Positions 1-7,435 of a stretch of DNA of 64,000 nucleotides are shown in pieces. The notes under the pieces were generated by a model. The model made no database searches. It saw nothing but the letters and a program-made list of their open reading frames with translations, and had not been told where the DNA came from. The position numbers and the translations under genes are program-made. Numbering within the stretch: the first letter of the stretch is position 1; every line of letters begins with the position of its first letter. This stretch comes from Zhihengliuella halotolerans (lineage in GTDB: Bacteria > Actinomycetota > Actinomycetes > Actinomycetales > Micrococcaceae). The stretch spans positions 248,001 to 312,000 of the forward strand of contig NZ_SHLA01000001.1 of the NCBI RefSeq assembly GCF_004217565.1, read 5' to 3'.

Positions 1-591
1 GTCCTTGGCCAGGTTGCGCATGATGGACAGGACCTCACCGACGGTCTCCGGGTCGAGGGCCGAGGTGGGCTCGTCGAAGAGCATCAGCTTCGGGTCCATG
101 GAGAGGGCACGCGCGATCGCCACACGCTGCTGCTGACCGCCCGAGAGCTGATCCGGGTAGCGGTCGGCCAAATGCCCGAGCGCGACCTTCGTCAGGTTCT
201 TGTGCGCGATCGCCTCGGCTTCTGACTTCTTGCGTTTGAGGACCTTGAGCTGCGCGACGGTGCAGTTCTCCAACACCGTCAGGTGTGGGAACAAGTTGAA
301 CTGCTGGAACACCATGCCCACGTGCCGGCGCATCTCGTCGACGTCGACATCGGGATCCGTCACGTCGTACCCGCCCACGTCGATCCGCCCGCCGTTGGGC
401 TTCTCCAGCAGGTTCACACAGCGCAGGAGCGTCGACTTGCCCGAGCCCGACGGGCCGATGAGGCACACGACCTGACCGGGTTCGACCTCGAGGTCGATTC
501 CCTGGAGGACCTCGACCGGGCCGTAGGACTTGCGCAGCCCGTCGATGACGACGCCGGCGGCCTGGAACTGCTTGTCGATGGTTTCGTTCAT
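1..591 (-). CDS. Polar amino-acid ABC transporter ATP-binding protein (3' end cut by window edge)
   Basis: ATPase that powers import of a polar amino acid (glutamate/glutamine class) across the membrane with the permease and binding lipoprotein encoded just upstream on the same strand. 197 codons are present. Walker [10 protein letters not shown] is at about residues 46-54, followed by the Q-loop [11 protein letters not shown], the ABC signature [15 protein letters not shown] and Walker [14 protein letters not shown]. The family is usually 240-260 aa, so about 50 C-terminal residues lie outside the window. The ATG start has a clear GAGGAA ribosome site about 6 nt upstream and follows the permease stop by 15 nt. 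Substrate cannot be told from sequence alone; GlnQ/GluA-like is the closest description. Confidence 0.95.
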   Translation of the reverse strand, partial: MNETIDKQFQAAGVVIDGLRKSYGPVEVLQGIDLEVEPGQVVCLIGPSGSGKSTLLRCVNLLEKPNGGRIDVGGYDVTDPDVDVDEMRRHVGMVFQQFNLFPHLTVLENCTVAQLKVLKRKKSEAEAIAHKNLTKVALGHLADRYPDQLSGGQQQRVAIARALSMDPKLMLFDEPTSALDPETVGEVLSIMRNLAKD

Positions 592-606
592 GATTCCTCC
601 TCGTTC

Positions 607-1401
607 CTAGCGCTTCGTCCGGGCGGAACGGGACTCGAACTTCCGCGAGAGTTGGCTCAGCGGCAGGGTGATGATCAGGTACATTGCGCCCGCGACGACG
701 AGGGGCGTGATGCCGGCACCGAACTGGGTGATGCCGTCGCGTCCGAACTTCGTCAGGTCGTAGTAGCTTGCGGCGAGCCCGATCACGTAGATCAGCGAGG
801 TGTCCTTCGTGACCAGGATGAACTCGTTGGTCAAGGGCGGCAGCACGATCTTGAAGGCCTGCGGGATGATGATGGTGAGCATGGCCCGCCAGCCGGGCAT
901 GCCGAGTGAGCGGGCGGCTTCGTACTGCCCGCGCGGCACGGCCTGCAGTCCGGCGCGCAGGGTCTCGGCGATGTAAGCGGCCGCGACGAGGCCGAGGGAG
1001 ACCATGACCACAATCAGGACGGGCCAGCTGGTTCCCGGGAAGGCCGCGGGAACACCGAGGCCGAAGGTGATGAACACCAGCAGTGCGGGGATGCCGCGGA
1101 AGAACTCGATGTAGCCGGTGGCGATCCAGCGATAGGGGGCGAAGCTCGCCATTTTCATGAGGGCCAGGAGCAGTCCGAGGACGAGTCCGAAGGCGAAGGA
1201 CACCAGCGTGTAGACGATGGTGTTCTTCAAGCCGATCAGAATGACCGACGGGAACATGCCGGCGATCGCCGGGAAGTCGAAGAATGCGCGAACCGTGGCG
1301 GTCCAGTCGATGGTGAAGATGAGGACCAGCAGGACGGCAGCGAAGATGCCGATCTGGATGATCTTGCTGGTTTTGGCGCGCTGACGGGCGGTCATCGCCA
1401 T
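607..1401 (-). CDS. Polar amino-acid ABC transporter permease
   Basis: Membrane permease of the His/Glu/Gln family with about five hydrophobic segments. The EAA loop that docks the ATPase is present (GQYEAARSLGMPGWRAMLTI region). I chose the ATG giving MAMTARQRAKTSK, which has an AAAGG site upstream. A GTG at 1437 would add 12 residues but lies inside the long hairpin at 1421-1466 and has no ribosome site. Middle gene of a binding protein - permease - ATPase operon. A single permease gene suggests a homodimeric channel, unless a second permease lies beyond the window. The downstream ATPase starts 15 nt after the stop. Confidence 0.93.
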   Translation of the reverse strand: MAMTARQRAKTSKIIQIGIFAAVLLVLIFTIDWTATVRAFFDFPAIAGMFPSVILIGLKNTIVYTLVSFAFGLVLGLLLALMKMASFAPYRWIATGYIEFFRGIPALLVFITFGLGVPAAFPGTSWPVLIVVMVSLGLVAAAYIAETLRAGLQAVPRGQYEAARSLGMPGWRAMLTIIIPQAFKIVLPPLTNEFILVTKDTSLIYVIGLAASYYDLTKFGRDGITQFGAGITPLVVAGAMYLIITLPLSQLSRKFESRSARTKR

Positions 1402-1420
1402 GGGAATGCCTTTCGATCGT

Positions 1421-1466
1421 GGCGTGGGGGTTCGCACCTGCTACTGCAGGCGCGAACCCCCACGCC
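1421..1466 (-). terminator. Long intercistronic hairpin between binding-protein and permease genes
   Basis: Perfect 15-bp inverted repeat (arms GGCGTGGGGGTTCGC at 1421-1435 and its complement at 1452-1466), with an inner 5-bp stem CCTGC/GCAGG closed by TACT. It sits between the stop of the binding-protein gene and the start of the permease gene, with no T-run. Such structures commonly stabilise the upstream mRNA or partly terminate it, so that binding protein outnumbers permease. That role is inferred from position. Confidence 0.75.
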
Positions 1467-1489
1467 GATAGAACTCGTTGTTCGCGGAA

Positions 1490-2287
1490 TTACTCGGTCT
1501 CGCCGAACCACTTGGCCTTGAGCTCGTCCATCTCCCCGGAATCGGTCAAACGCTGGAGAGTTCCGTTGACTGCCTCGAGCATCGCGGCGTCGCCCTTCTC
1601 GATCGAGACGCCGAGCTCTTCGCCGGTCGCGAAGTCCTCGACACGGCTGATGTCGGCCTCGTCCTTGATGCCGTAGCCGAGCACGGACGCGTTGCCGAGG
1701 GCGGCGTCCACGGTGCCGGACTTGAGGGCCTGCAGCAGCAGGCCGGTGCTTTCGAAGCCGACGGGGGAGATGCCATTCTCCTCGGCGTACTTCTTTCCGG
1801 TGGTGCCGTCCTGGACCCCGACCTTCTTGTCCTTGGCGCTGTCGAGGTCCGTGACGTCGCTGCCGGAGGCGGCGATGAGGGTCAGGTCATCGGCCATGTA
1901 GGGGTCGGAGAAGTCCATATTGCCCTTGCGCTCCTCCGTGATGGAGATGGAGGAGATGGAGATATCGCACTTGCCGAACGACAGTCCGGACTGGATCGAC
2001 TCGAAGGAATCGGCGATGATCTCGCGTTCGAGTCCGAGATCCGCAGCGATTTCAGTGGCGATATCCATATCGAAGCCGACGATGTCGCCGTTCTCATCCG
2101 TGAACTCGAACGGCTCGTAGGGAATCTCCGAGCAGACCGTCAGTTGACCTTCGCTGACGAGGGAGAGGCCCGTTTCCCCGCCCTCCGAGGGATCTGCGTC
2201 GGACCCGCCTGAGGAACATGCGGTCAGTGCCAGGCCAGCAGCCGCGAGGACGGCGAGGCTCTTCAGAGTGCGAGGAGAGGTCTTCAT
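1490..2287 (-). CDS. Polar amino-acid ABC transporter substrate-binding lipoprotein
   Basis: Extracellular solute-binding protein of family 3 (GlnH/GluB type), 265 aa. It begins with a lipoprotein signal peptide: basic N-terminus, hydrophobic core, lipobox LTAC with the lipidated Cys at about residue 24, then a Ser/Gly/Asp-rich linker. The mature part has the family features EIPYEPFEFTDENGDIVGFDMDIA near its start and DFSDPYMADDLTLIA in the middle. The ATG at 2287 was chosen because it gives a complete signal peptide; further upstream in-frame codons would add a non-signal extension. First gene of the importer operon, with a good promoter about 110 bp upstream. Confidence 0.95.
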   Translation of the reverse strand: MKTSPRTLKSLAVLAAAGLALTACSSGGSDADPSEGGETGLSLVSEGQLTVCSEIPYEPFEFTDENGDIVGFDMDIATEIAADLGLEREIIADSFESIQSGLSFGKCDISISSISITEERKGNMDFSDPYMADDLTLIAASGSDVTDLDSAKDKKVGVQDGTTGKKYAEENGISPVGFESTGLLLQALKSGTVDAALGNASVLGYGIKDEADISRVEDFATGEELGVSIEKGDAAMLEAVNGTLQRLTDSGEMDELKAKWFGETE

Positions 2288-2394
2288 GAGTGTGATGTCT
2301 TTCGTCGGTGCTGGGGAGAGCGGCGGGTCTCGCCGATCATGGCATTCTATAGCGGCGGTCACAGTAGGGCCGTGCAATAAACTGCCTCCAGTAG

Positions 2395-2423
2395 AGCATA
2401 GACGTGATCTAGTTCACTGTGAA
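2395..2423 (-). promoter_or_regulatory. Sigma-70-type promoter of the amino-acid importer operon
   Basis: On the minus strand, -35 TTCACA (complement of 2418-2423) and -10 TATGCT (complement of 2395-2400) are separated by exactly 17 bp. The -35 overlaps a small dyad TTCAC-T-GTGAA (2413-2423). The leader to the ATG at 2287 would be about 100 nt. Confidence 0.6.
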
Positions 2424-2431
2424 GGGTTAAA

Positions 2432-2451
2432 AGTTTTCTATTTGGAAAACT
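2432..2451. repeat. AT-rich inverted repeat upstream of the importer promoter
   Basis: AGTTTTC-TATTTG-GAAAACT, 7-bp perfect arms in an otherwise GC-rich genome, 22 bp past the menF stop codon and immediately upstream of the -35 box of the importer promoter. On the minus strand it is followed by TTTAA, so it may terminate menF transcription. It could equally be an operator or UP element for the importer operon. Confidence 0.45.
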
Positions 2452-2472
2452 CCCTATTTCGGGCTCGTCTCG

Positions 2473-3801
2473 CTAGAGGTTCAGAGCCTCACGCATCGGG
2501 CGCATCTTCGCCCACGATTCGGCCAGCTCGGCGTCCGGTTCCGACGCGCTGACGATGCCGCAACCGGCGAAGAGCCGCACGCGGGTGGGGGATTCGACGA
2601 CGCCGCCGCGCAGCGCGATCCCAAATTCGCCGTTGCCGTCGGTGTCGACCCAGCCGACCGGGCCCGCGTACGGGCCCCGGTCCATGCCCTCCAACTCGCG
2701 GATCGCTGCCGCGGCCGCAGGGGTCGGCGTCCCGCACACGGCGGCCGTGGGGTGCAGGACCTCGGCGAGATCCAGCGCGGTCGGCGTGCGGCCGTCGTAG
2801 GACGGGTTCAGGTGGGCCTCGACGTCCGAGGCGAGGTGCCAGACGTTCGGCAGCTGCAGGACGAAGGGTTCGGCGGGCGCGACCATCTGAGACACGAGCG
2901 GTCCGAGCTCGGCCGTGAGCGAGTCGATCGCGAGCTGGTGCTCGTGCCGCTGCTTCTCGTCGCCGGCGAGCACGCGCCGCGGGTACTCGGGGTCCGCGGG
3001 CGCCGAGCGGCGGTCGAGGGTGCCGGCGAGCACGCGGGCCGTCGCCGTCGCGCCCTCGACGCTGACCAGCATCTCCGGCGTCGCGCCGATAAGGCCGTCC
3101 ACGCTGTAGGTCCAGCAGTCGCCGTAGCGCATCGCGAGCTCGCGCAGCACCTGCGCGACGGCGATCGGCGAGTCGAGGTCGGCGACCGCATCGCGGGCCA
3201 GGACCAGTTTGGTCAGCTCGCCCGACTCGATCGCGCGCACGCCGGCGGTAACGGCCGTGCGAAAGTCCTCTTCGCTGACGACGCCGGGGCCCAGCGAACC
3301 GCCGCTCGAGAGCTCGCTCTCCTCGTCGACGGCGTCGAGCTCCGCCGCGAGCTCCTCCTCGGCGGCCTGCAGGCTCAGTTCCTCGGCGGGGTCGGCGCTG
3401 ATGATCGTCAGCCAGCTCGTCTCGCCGCGGCGTCCGACGACGAGGCGCGGCACGATCATCGTGGAGACCCAGTGGCTGGTTTCGTCGAACGCGAACGAGG
3501 CGAAAGCCTGCGCGCCCGTGCCGGGTATCCCGATCGGGTTGGCGGACTCGACTGACTGCGCGACGGCGGACCACCACGCGCGCGCCCGCGCGAACCGGTC
3601 GGCGCCACGCGCGCTGAAGCGGGCGACTTCGCCGAAACCGACCTTGCCGTCGCCGCGGCGGCCCCACACGAGCGAATCGCCCCTCACGACGTAGTCGAGG
3701 AGCCCGCCGTCGGCCATCGCGGGGCGTTCGAACGTGACGCTGCGCAGGGTGGGGGCGTGCCGCTGTTCATCGGGCAGCGCGGCAGACAGAACATGGGTCA
3801 T
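2473..3801 (-). CDS. menF: Isochorismate synthase
   Basis: Converts chorismate to isochorismate, the first committed step of menaquinone synthesis (or of a catechol siderophore); cytosolic, Mg-dependent. 442 aa, usual for MenF/EntC. The C-terminal chorismate-binding domain is recognisable: SGELTKLVLARD, GTLDRRSA, GDEKQRHEHQLAIDSL, LHPTAAVCGTPTPAA and the terminal GPVGWVDTDGNGEFGIALRGG block. Divergent from menG across 136 bp, which supports the menaquinone role over a siderophore one; no siderophore genes are nearby. The ATG at 3801 gives MTHVLSAALPDE. The ribosome site is weak. Confidence 0.9.
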   Translation of the reverse strand: MTHVLSAALPDEQRHAPTLRSVTFERPAMADGGLLDYVVRGDSLVWGRRGDGKVGFGEVARFSARGADRFARARAWWSAVAQSVESANPIGIPGTGAQAFASFAFDETSHWVSTMIVPRLVVGRRGETSWLTIISADPAEELSLQAAEEELAAELDAVDEESELSSGGSLGPGVVSEEDFRTAVTAGVRAIESGELTKLVLARDAVADLDSPIAVAQVLRELAMRYGDCWTYSVDGLIGATPEMLVSVEGATATARVLAGTLDRRSAPADPEYPRRVLAGDEKQRHEHQLAIDSLTAELGPLVSQMVAPAEPFVLQLPNVWHLASDVEAHLNPSYDGRTPTALDLAEVLHPTAAVCGTPTPAAAAAIRELEGMDRGPYAGPVGWVDTDGNGEFGIALRGGVVESPTRVRLFAGCGIVSASEPDAELAESWAKMRPMREALNL

Positions 3802-3937
3802 GGTGCCCCAAGCCTACTTCAGAGTTTCGATGCGCCCGGGCGCGGCGGGGGTGCCGCCGTCGTACCGCGAGGGGCCCGCAGGGCCCGGGAAGACGGGCCG
3901 TTTCCTGCTGGCCGACAGTTTTGCGACAATGTAGAAC

Positions 3938-4708
3938 GTGAGCCGAGCAACGCTGCAGAAGCGCCCTGATGAAGTACAAGCCATGTTCGACGACGTGGCC
4001 CCGCGCTACGACCTCGTCAATGACATCCTCTCCCTCGGGCAGGATCGCCGCTGGCGCAAGATCGTCGTGGAGGCCGTCGGCGCCGAACCGGGCCAACGCG
4101 TGCTCGACCTCGCCGCGGGCACGGGCACCTCGTCGGAGCCCTACGCCGACGCCGGCGTGCACGTCGTGGCGTGCGACTTCTCCCTGGGCATGCTCCAGGT
4201 CGGCAAGCGCCGCCGCCCCGACATCGATTTCGTCGCCGGCGACGCGACGAACCTGCCCTTCGCCGATGAGACCTTCGACGCCGTGACGATTAGTTTCGGC
4301 CTGCGCAACGTCTCCGACCCGGAGCTGGCGCTGCGCGAGATGGCGCGTGTGACGAAGCCGGGCGGCACGCTCGTGGTGTGCGAGTTCTCGCACCCGACGT
4401 TCGCGCCCTTCCGCACTGTCTACACGGAGTACCTGATGAAGGCGCTGCCGGCGATCGCGGAGAAGGTCTCCTCCAACCCGGAGTCCTATGTCTACCTCGC
4501 CGAATCCATCCGCGCCTGGCCCGATCAGGACCGGCTCGCCTCGTGGATCGAGCAGGCCGGATGGCGCGATTGCCGCTACCGGAATCTCAGCGGCGGGATC
4601 GTCGCGGTGCACCGCGCCGTCAAGCCGGGCACGACGGCGGCCGATCCGGAGCGCGCGGCCCGCGCCTCCGCGTTCCTGCGCCGCCGCGCCTCCCGCAGGA
4701 GCTACTGA
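3938..4708 (+). CDS. menG: Demethylmenaquinone methyltransferase
   Basis: SAM-dependent C-methylation of demethylmenaquinone, the last step of menaquinone synthesis (UbiE/MenG family). 256 aa. Motif I is [12 protein letters not shown] at about residues 53-64; the family signatures [17 protein letters not shown] near the N-terminus and [25 protein letters not shown] are present. The GTG start is 7 nt after a GACAAT box and has no ribosome site, so the mRNA is probably leaderless. A prenyl diphosphate synthase gene follows, which supplies the quinone side chain. The C-terminus ends in an Arg-rich tail. Confidence 0.95.
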   Translation: MSRATLQKRPDEVQAMFDDVAPRYDLVNDILSLGQDRRWRKIVVEAVGAEPGQRVLDLAAGTGTSSEPYADAGVHVVACDFSLGMLQVGKRRRPDIDFVAGDATNLPFADETFDAVTISFGLRNVSDPELALREMARVTKPGGTLVVCEFSHPTFAPFRTVYTEYLMKALPAIAEKVSSNPESYVYLAESIRAWPDQDRLASWIEQAGWRDCRYRNLSGGIVAVHRAVKPGTTAADPERAARASAFLRRRASRRSY

Positions 4709-4841
4709 ACCGTTCCGGCCCCGCCGCGAAGCGGGCGGATGGCCGCAAGGTCCGCCGATACGACTACAGTGGAGGACGGTGGCGACCCCGACGGGCGGCG
4801 CCACCGAAGCCACCAGACTCACATCCCGAGGCAGCAAACAC

Positions 4842-5939
4842 GTGACTGAAGCTCAGAGCAACTGGACCTCCGCCGGGCACTCGGTGCCGACGGAGCTGGA
4901 CCTGCACCCGGAGACGGCCGCGCTGGCCGCGACCATCAAGCTGCCCGCCGGGTTCCGCGCCGTTGCGGAGGACCCGGATTTCGGCCCCGCGATCTCCCAG
5001 GGCATGGCCCGCGTCGAGAAGCTGCTGCGCGACGCCGTCGCCAACTCGGATCCGCTCATCGATGCGACGAGCCGCCACCTCGTCGAGGCCGGAGGCAAGC
5101 GCATCCGTCCGCTGCTGGTCATCCTGTCCTCGCTGCTGGGGGAGGGGGTGAACGACGACGTCGTCAAGGCCGCCGCGGTCTGCGAGCTTACGCACCTGGC
5201 GACGCTCTACCACGACGACGTCATGGACTCCGCGCCCTACCGCCGCGGCGCACCGACCGCGCACGAGGTGTGGGGCAACTCCGTGGCCATCCTCGCGGGC
5301 GACCTGATCTTCGCGCGCGCCTCGATCACCGGCGCCGAGCTCGGCCCGGAGGCCGTGAAGATCCAGTCGCGCACGTTCGAGCGCCTGTGCCTCGGCCAGC
5401 TGCACGAGACCATCGGACCCCGCGAGGGCGACGACCCCCGCGAGCACTACCTGCAGGTCATCGCGGACAAGACGGCGTCGCTGCTCTCGGCGTCGGGCCG
5501 CTTCGGCGCGATGTTCGGGGGCGTGGACAGCGCCGTCGAGATCATGGCCGAGTACGGTGAGCGGGTCGGCGTGGCCTTCCAGCTCGCCGACGACGTCATC
5601 GACCTCACCGGCGGCACGGCCAGCTCCGGCAAGACGCCGGGCACGGACCTGCGCGAGGGAGTGCCGACGATGCCCGTGCTGCTGTTGCGCGAGGCCGCCG
5701 CGGCGGGCGACGATGCCGCCGTCGCCGCGCTCGAACTCGTCGACGGTGACCTGACGAGCGACGAGGCGCTGGCGGCCGCCGTGGCGGCCGTCGCGGCGCA
5801 CCCGGCGACGCAGCAGGCGTGGGACGTCGCCCATGAATGGGCCGGCAAGGCGGTCGAGGCGCTCGCGCCACTGCCCGAAGGCACCGTCAAGGCCTCCCTG
5901 GCCGCCTTCGCCGACGCGGTCGTCACCCGCGAAGTCTGA
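4842..5939 (+). CDS. Long-chain polyprenyl diphosphate synthase (menaquinone side chain)
   Basis: Trans-isoprenyl diphosphate synthase that condenses isopentenyl diphosphate onto an allylic primer; here probably the hepta-/octa-/nonaprenyl chain for menaquinone. 365 aa. Both Asp-rich motifs are clear: first LYHDDVMDSAPYRRG and second FQLADDVIDLTGG; GGKRIRPLL near residue 85 binds the IPP phosphate. GTG at 4842 gives MTEAQSNWTSAG. Longer upstream frames overlap menG and are compositionally unlike a protein N-terminus. Adjacent to menG as in many actinobacteria (GrcC/HepB-like). Chain length is not determinable here. Confidence 0.92.
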   Translation: MTEAQSNWTSAGHSVPTELDLHPETAALAATIKLPAGFRAVAEDPDFGPAISQGMARVEKLLRDAVANSDPLIDATSRHLVEAGGKRIRPLLVILSSLLGEGVNDDVVKAAAVCELTHLATLYHDDVMDSAPYRRGAPTAHEVWGNSVAILAGDLIFARASITGAELGPEAVKIQSRTFERLCLGQLHETIGPREGDDPREHYLQVIADKTASLLSASGRFGAMFGGVDSAVEIMAEYGERVGVAFQLADDVIDLTGGTASSGKTPGTDLREGVPTMPVLLLREAAAAGDDAAVAALELVDGDLTSDEALAAAVAAVAAHPATQQAWDVAHEWAGKAVEALAPLPEGTVKASLAAFADAVVTREV

Positions 5940-5944
5940 GCCTC

Positions 5945-6331
5945 GTGGAAACGGTGCTGCCCGCCGGCTGCGGCAACGCGCCGCGGGTCTTCGTCGTCGC
6001 CGACATCGTGTCGGCCTGGGCCCGGAACGACGACGCGGCGCTGGCCGGGCTGTCCGCCGAAACGGCGCTGTGGACCGTCGTCGGGGCGGACCCGGGCGCC
6101 GGGTCGTTGGCTGCTCGCATCCGCCCGGACGAGGCCGTGCAACGGCTCGAACTGGACGACATCATCACCCACGGCCGGCTGGCCAGCTGCACGGGCCGGC
6201 TCGTCATCGCGGGCGGGGACGGCGAGCTGCGATGCGTCGAGTTCTCCCACCACGTCCGATTCCGGAGCGCGGGCAGGACCGCACCGCTCGTTGCCGTGCG
6301 GACCTTTCTCGCCGAGGGCGTCAGCCGCTGA
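5945..6331 (+). CDS. Small NTF2/SnoaL-like protein of unknown function
   Basis: 128 aa. The pattern (FVVADIVSAWARNDDAALAGL, GADPGAG, then two amphipathic beta strands CVEFSHHVRFRS and APLVAVRTFL) looks like an NTF2-like cone fold; no catalytic residues can be assigned. The GTG start lies 5 nt after the polyprenyl synthase stop, so it is probably co-transcribed with the quinone genes. Its last 11 bp overlap the 3' end of the convergent HIT gene. The fold is inferred from strand and helix pattern only. Confidence 0.65.
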   Translation: METVLPAGCGNAPRVFVVADIVSAWARNDDAALAGLSAETALWTVVGADPGAGSLAARIRPDEAVQRLELDDIITHGRLASCTGRLVIAGGDGELRCVEFSHHVRFRSAGRTAPLVAVRTFLAEGVSR

Positions 6332-6815
6332 AGTCCAGCCGGTCCAGCGCTGCCGACAGCTCGCGGGCCTTGCGGGCGCGTTCCTCGACCGGCACGCGGT
6401 GGCGCAGCTGGCGGTAGAGCATGTCGTCGCCGTAGCGCGGGAACACGTGCTGGTGGTAGTGCCAGACGTGCTGGTTGCCCGAGGGCTCGTTGTGCTGCCG
6501 GGTGGAGGTGCCCTCCGGATCCCAGGCGAGTTTCATCGCGAGCGCGGTGGCCCGGGTCGCGCGCATGACCGCCGCGCCGACGTCGTCGTGCAGGTCGTAG
6601 AGCGACTCGAGGTGATCGACCGGGATGACCATCGCGTGCCCGCCGTAGGGGCCGAAACCGTCGCACGCCATGATGACGGCGACCAGAGAGTCACGGTAGA
6701 CGAGATCCGTGAGAGCGCAGAGATTGGACGGCGAGATGATCTCGCCGGCGAGCAGCTCGCAGAACGGACACTCGTAGCCCGCGGGGGCGTGCGATTCCCA
6801 GAACTGCTGCGGCAC
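6321..6815 (-). CDS. HIT-family nucleotide-binding protein
   Basis: Histidine-triad hydrolase/transferase superfamily acting on nucleotide phosphoesters; cytosolic. 164 aa. The triad HYHQHVF (H-x-H-x-H-x-x) lies near residue 118, in NQHVWHYHQHVFPR. An N-terminal CPFC pair may bind zinc. GHAMVIPVDHLESLYDL is the usual strand-helix before the triad. The GTG start is only 3 nt after the stop of the upstream SUKH-like gene, implying translational coupling. Substrate unknown. Confidence 0.88.
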   Translation of the reverse strand: MPQQFWESHAPAGYECPFCELLAGEIISPSNLCALTDLVYRDSLVAVIMACDGFGPYGGHAMVIPVDHLESLYDLHDDVGAAVMRATRATALAMKLAWDPEGTSTRQHNEPSGNQHVWHYHQHVFPRYGDDMLYRQLRHRVPVEERARKARELSAALDRLDFSG

Positions 6816-6818
6816 GGC

Positions 6819-7253
6819 TCAGCTGTCGAGCTCGGGCTCGAGCTCCTCGAAGACCCAGTCGAACATGTCGAGGACGTACTCGCTGAACGTCCCCTCCTCG
6901 CTGCGCCATGCGCTGCGGCGGTTGTTGCGGCGGTAGACGATCGGGTCCGGAACGTCGAGCTGGTCGACACGCATGCCCCAGACGTATTTCTCCTCCTCGT
7001 CTTCCATGAAGAGGAGGTAGCCGTCGTCGTACTCGAGCTCCTCGGGATCCCAGAAGTAGTGGTAGGCCTCCATGAGGTCTTCGCAGCCGCCGAGGGAGAG
7101 GTAGAACTCGCGCAGAACAAGGGGGATCTCGACGCCGGCCTCCTGAAGGGCCTCGTCGAGTTCGGCAGGGGTCAGGCCGTCCTCGGCCACCCACTGGTCA
7201 TCGAGGTACTTGGGGACCAGGGAGCGGAACTTGTCCACGAACATCTCTGCCAT
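6819..7253 (-). CDS. SMI1/KNR4 (SUKH)-like acidic protein
   Basis: 144 aa, strongly acidic. The segment GLTPAELDEALQEAGVEIPLVLREFYLSLGG is the SUKH-type core (IPxxhRxFYxxhGG), followed by a Tyr/Asp-rich stretch. SUKH proteins are often immunity proteins against polymorphic toxins, but also occur as housekeeping single genes; no toxin gene is nearby. The start has no ribosome site but a TAGGAT box lies 6 nt upstream (complement of 7260-7265), consistent with a leaderless mRNA. Coupled to the HIT gene. Confidence 0.75.
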   Translation of the reverse strand: MAEMFVDKFRSLVPKYLDDQWVAEDGLTPAELDEALQEAGVEIPLVLREFYLSLGGCEDLMEAYHYFWDPEELEYDDGYLLFMEDEEEKYVWGMRVDQLDVPDPIVYRRNNRRSAWRSEEGTFSEYVLDMFDWVFEELEPELDS

Positions 7254-7435
7254 ACCTAGATCCTATCCGGAAATCGAGGGCCGTCGGACCGGCGCACGCG
7301 CCAAATATTGCGCGCGAGAACGTGCACCGAATAGGTGATTGTAGAGGTCACCGCCCAGAGCGTTGTAGAAATGTGACGCTTCTTAAAGTGAAATGTTTAT
7401 GTGAGGCGTCGCACTCGCGTCTAGCGTTGAGAGGT

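Noticed and set aside
1402-1437. GTG start that would extend the amino-acid permease
   Set aside because: Lies inside a long hairpin, has no ribosome site, and the ATG at 1401 has one.
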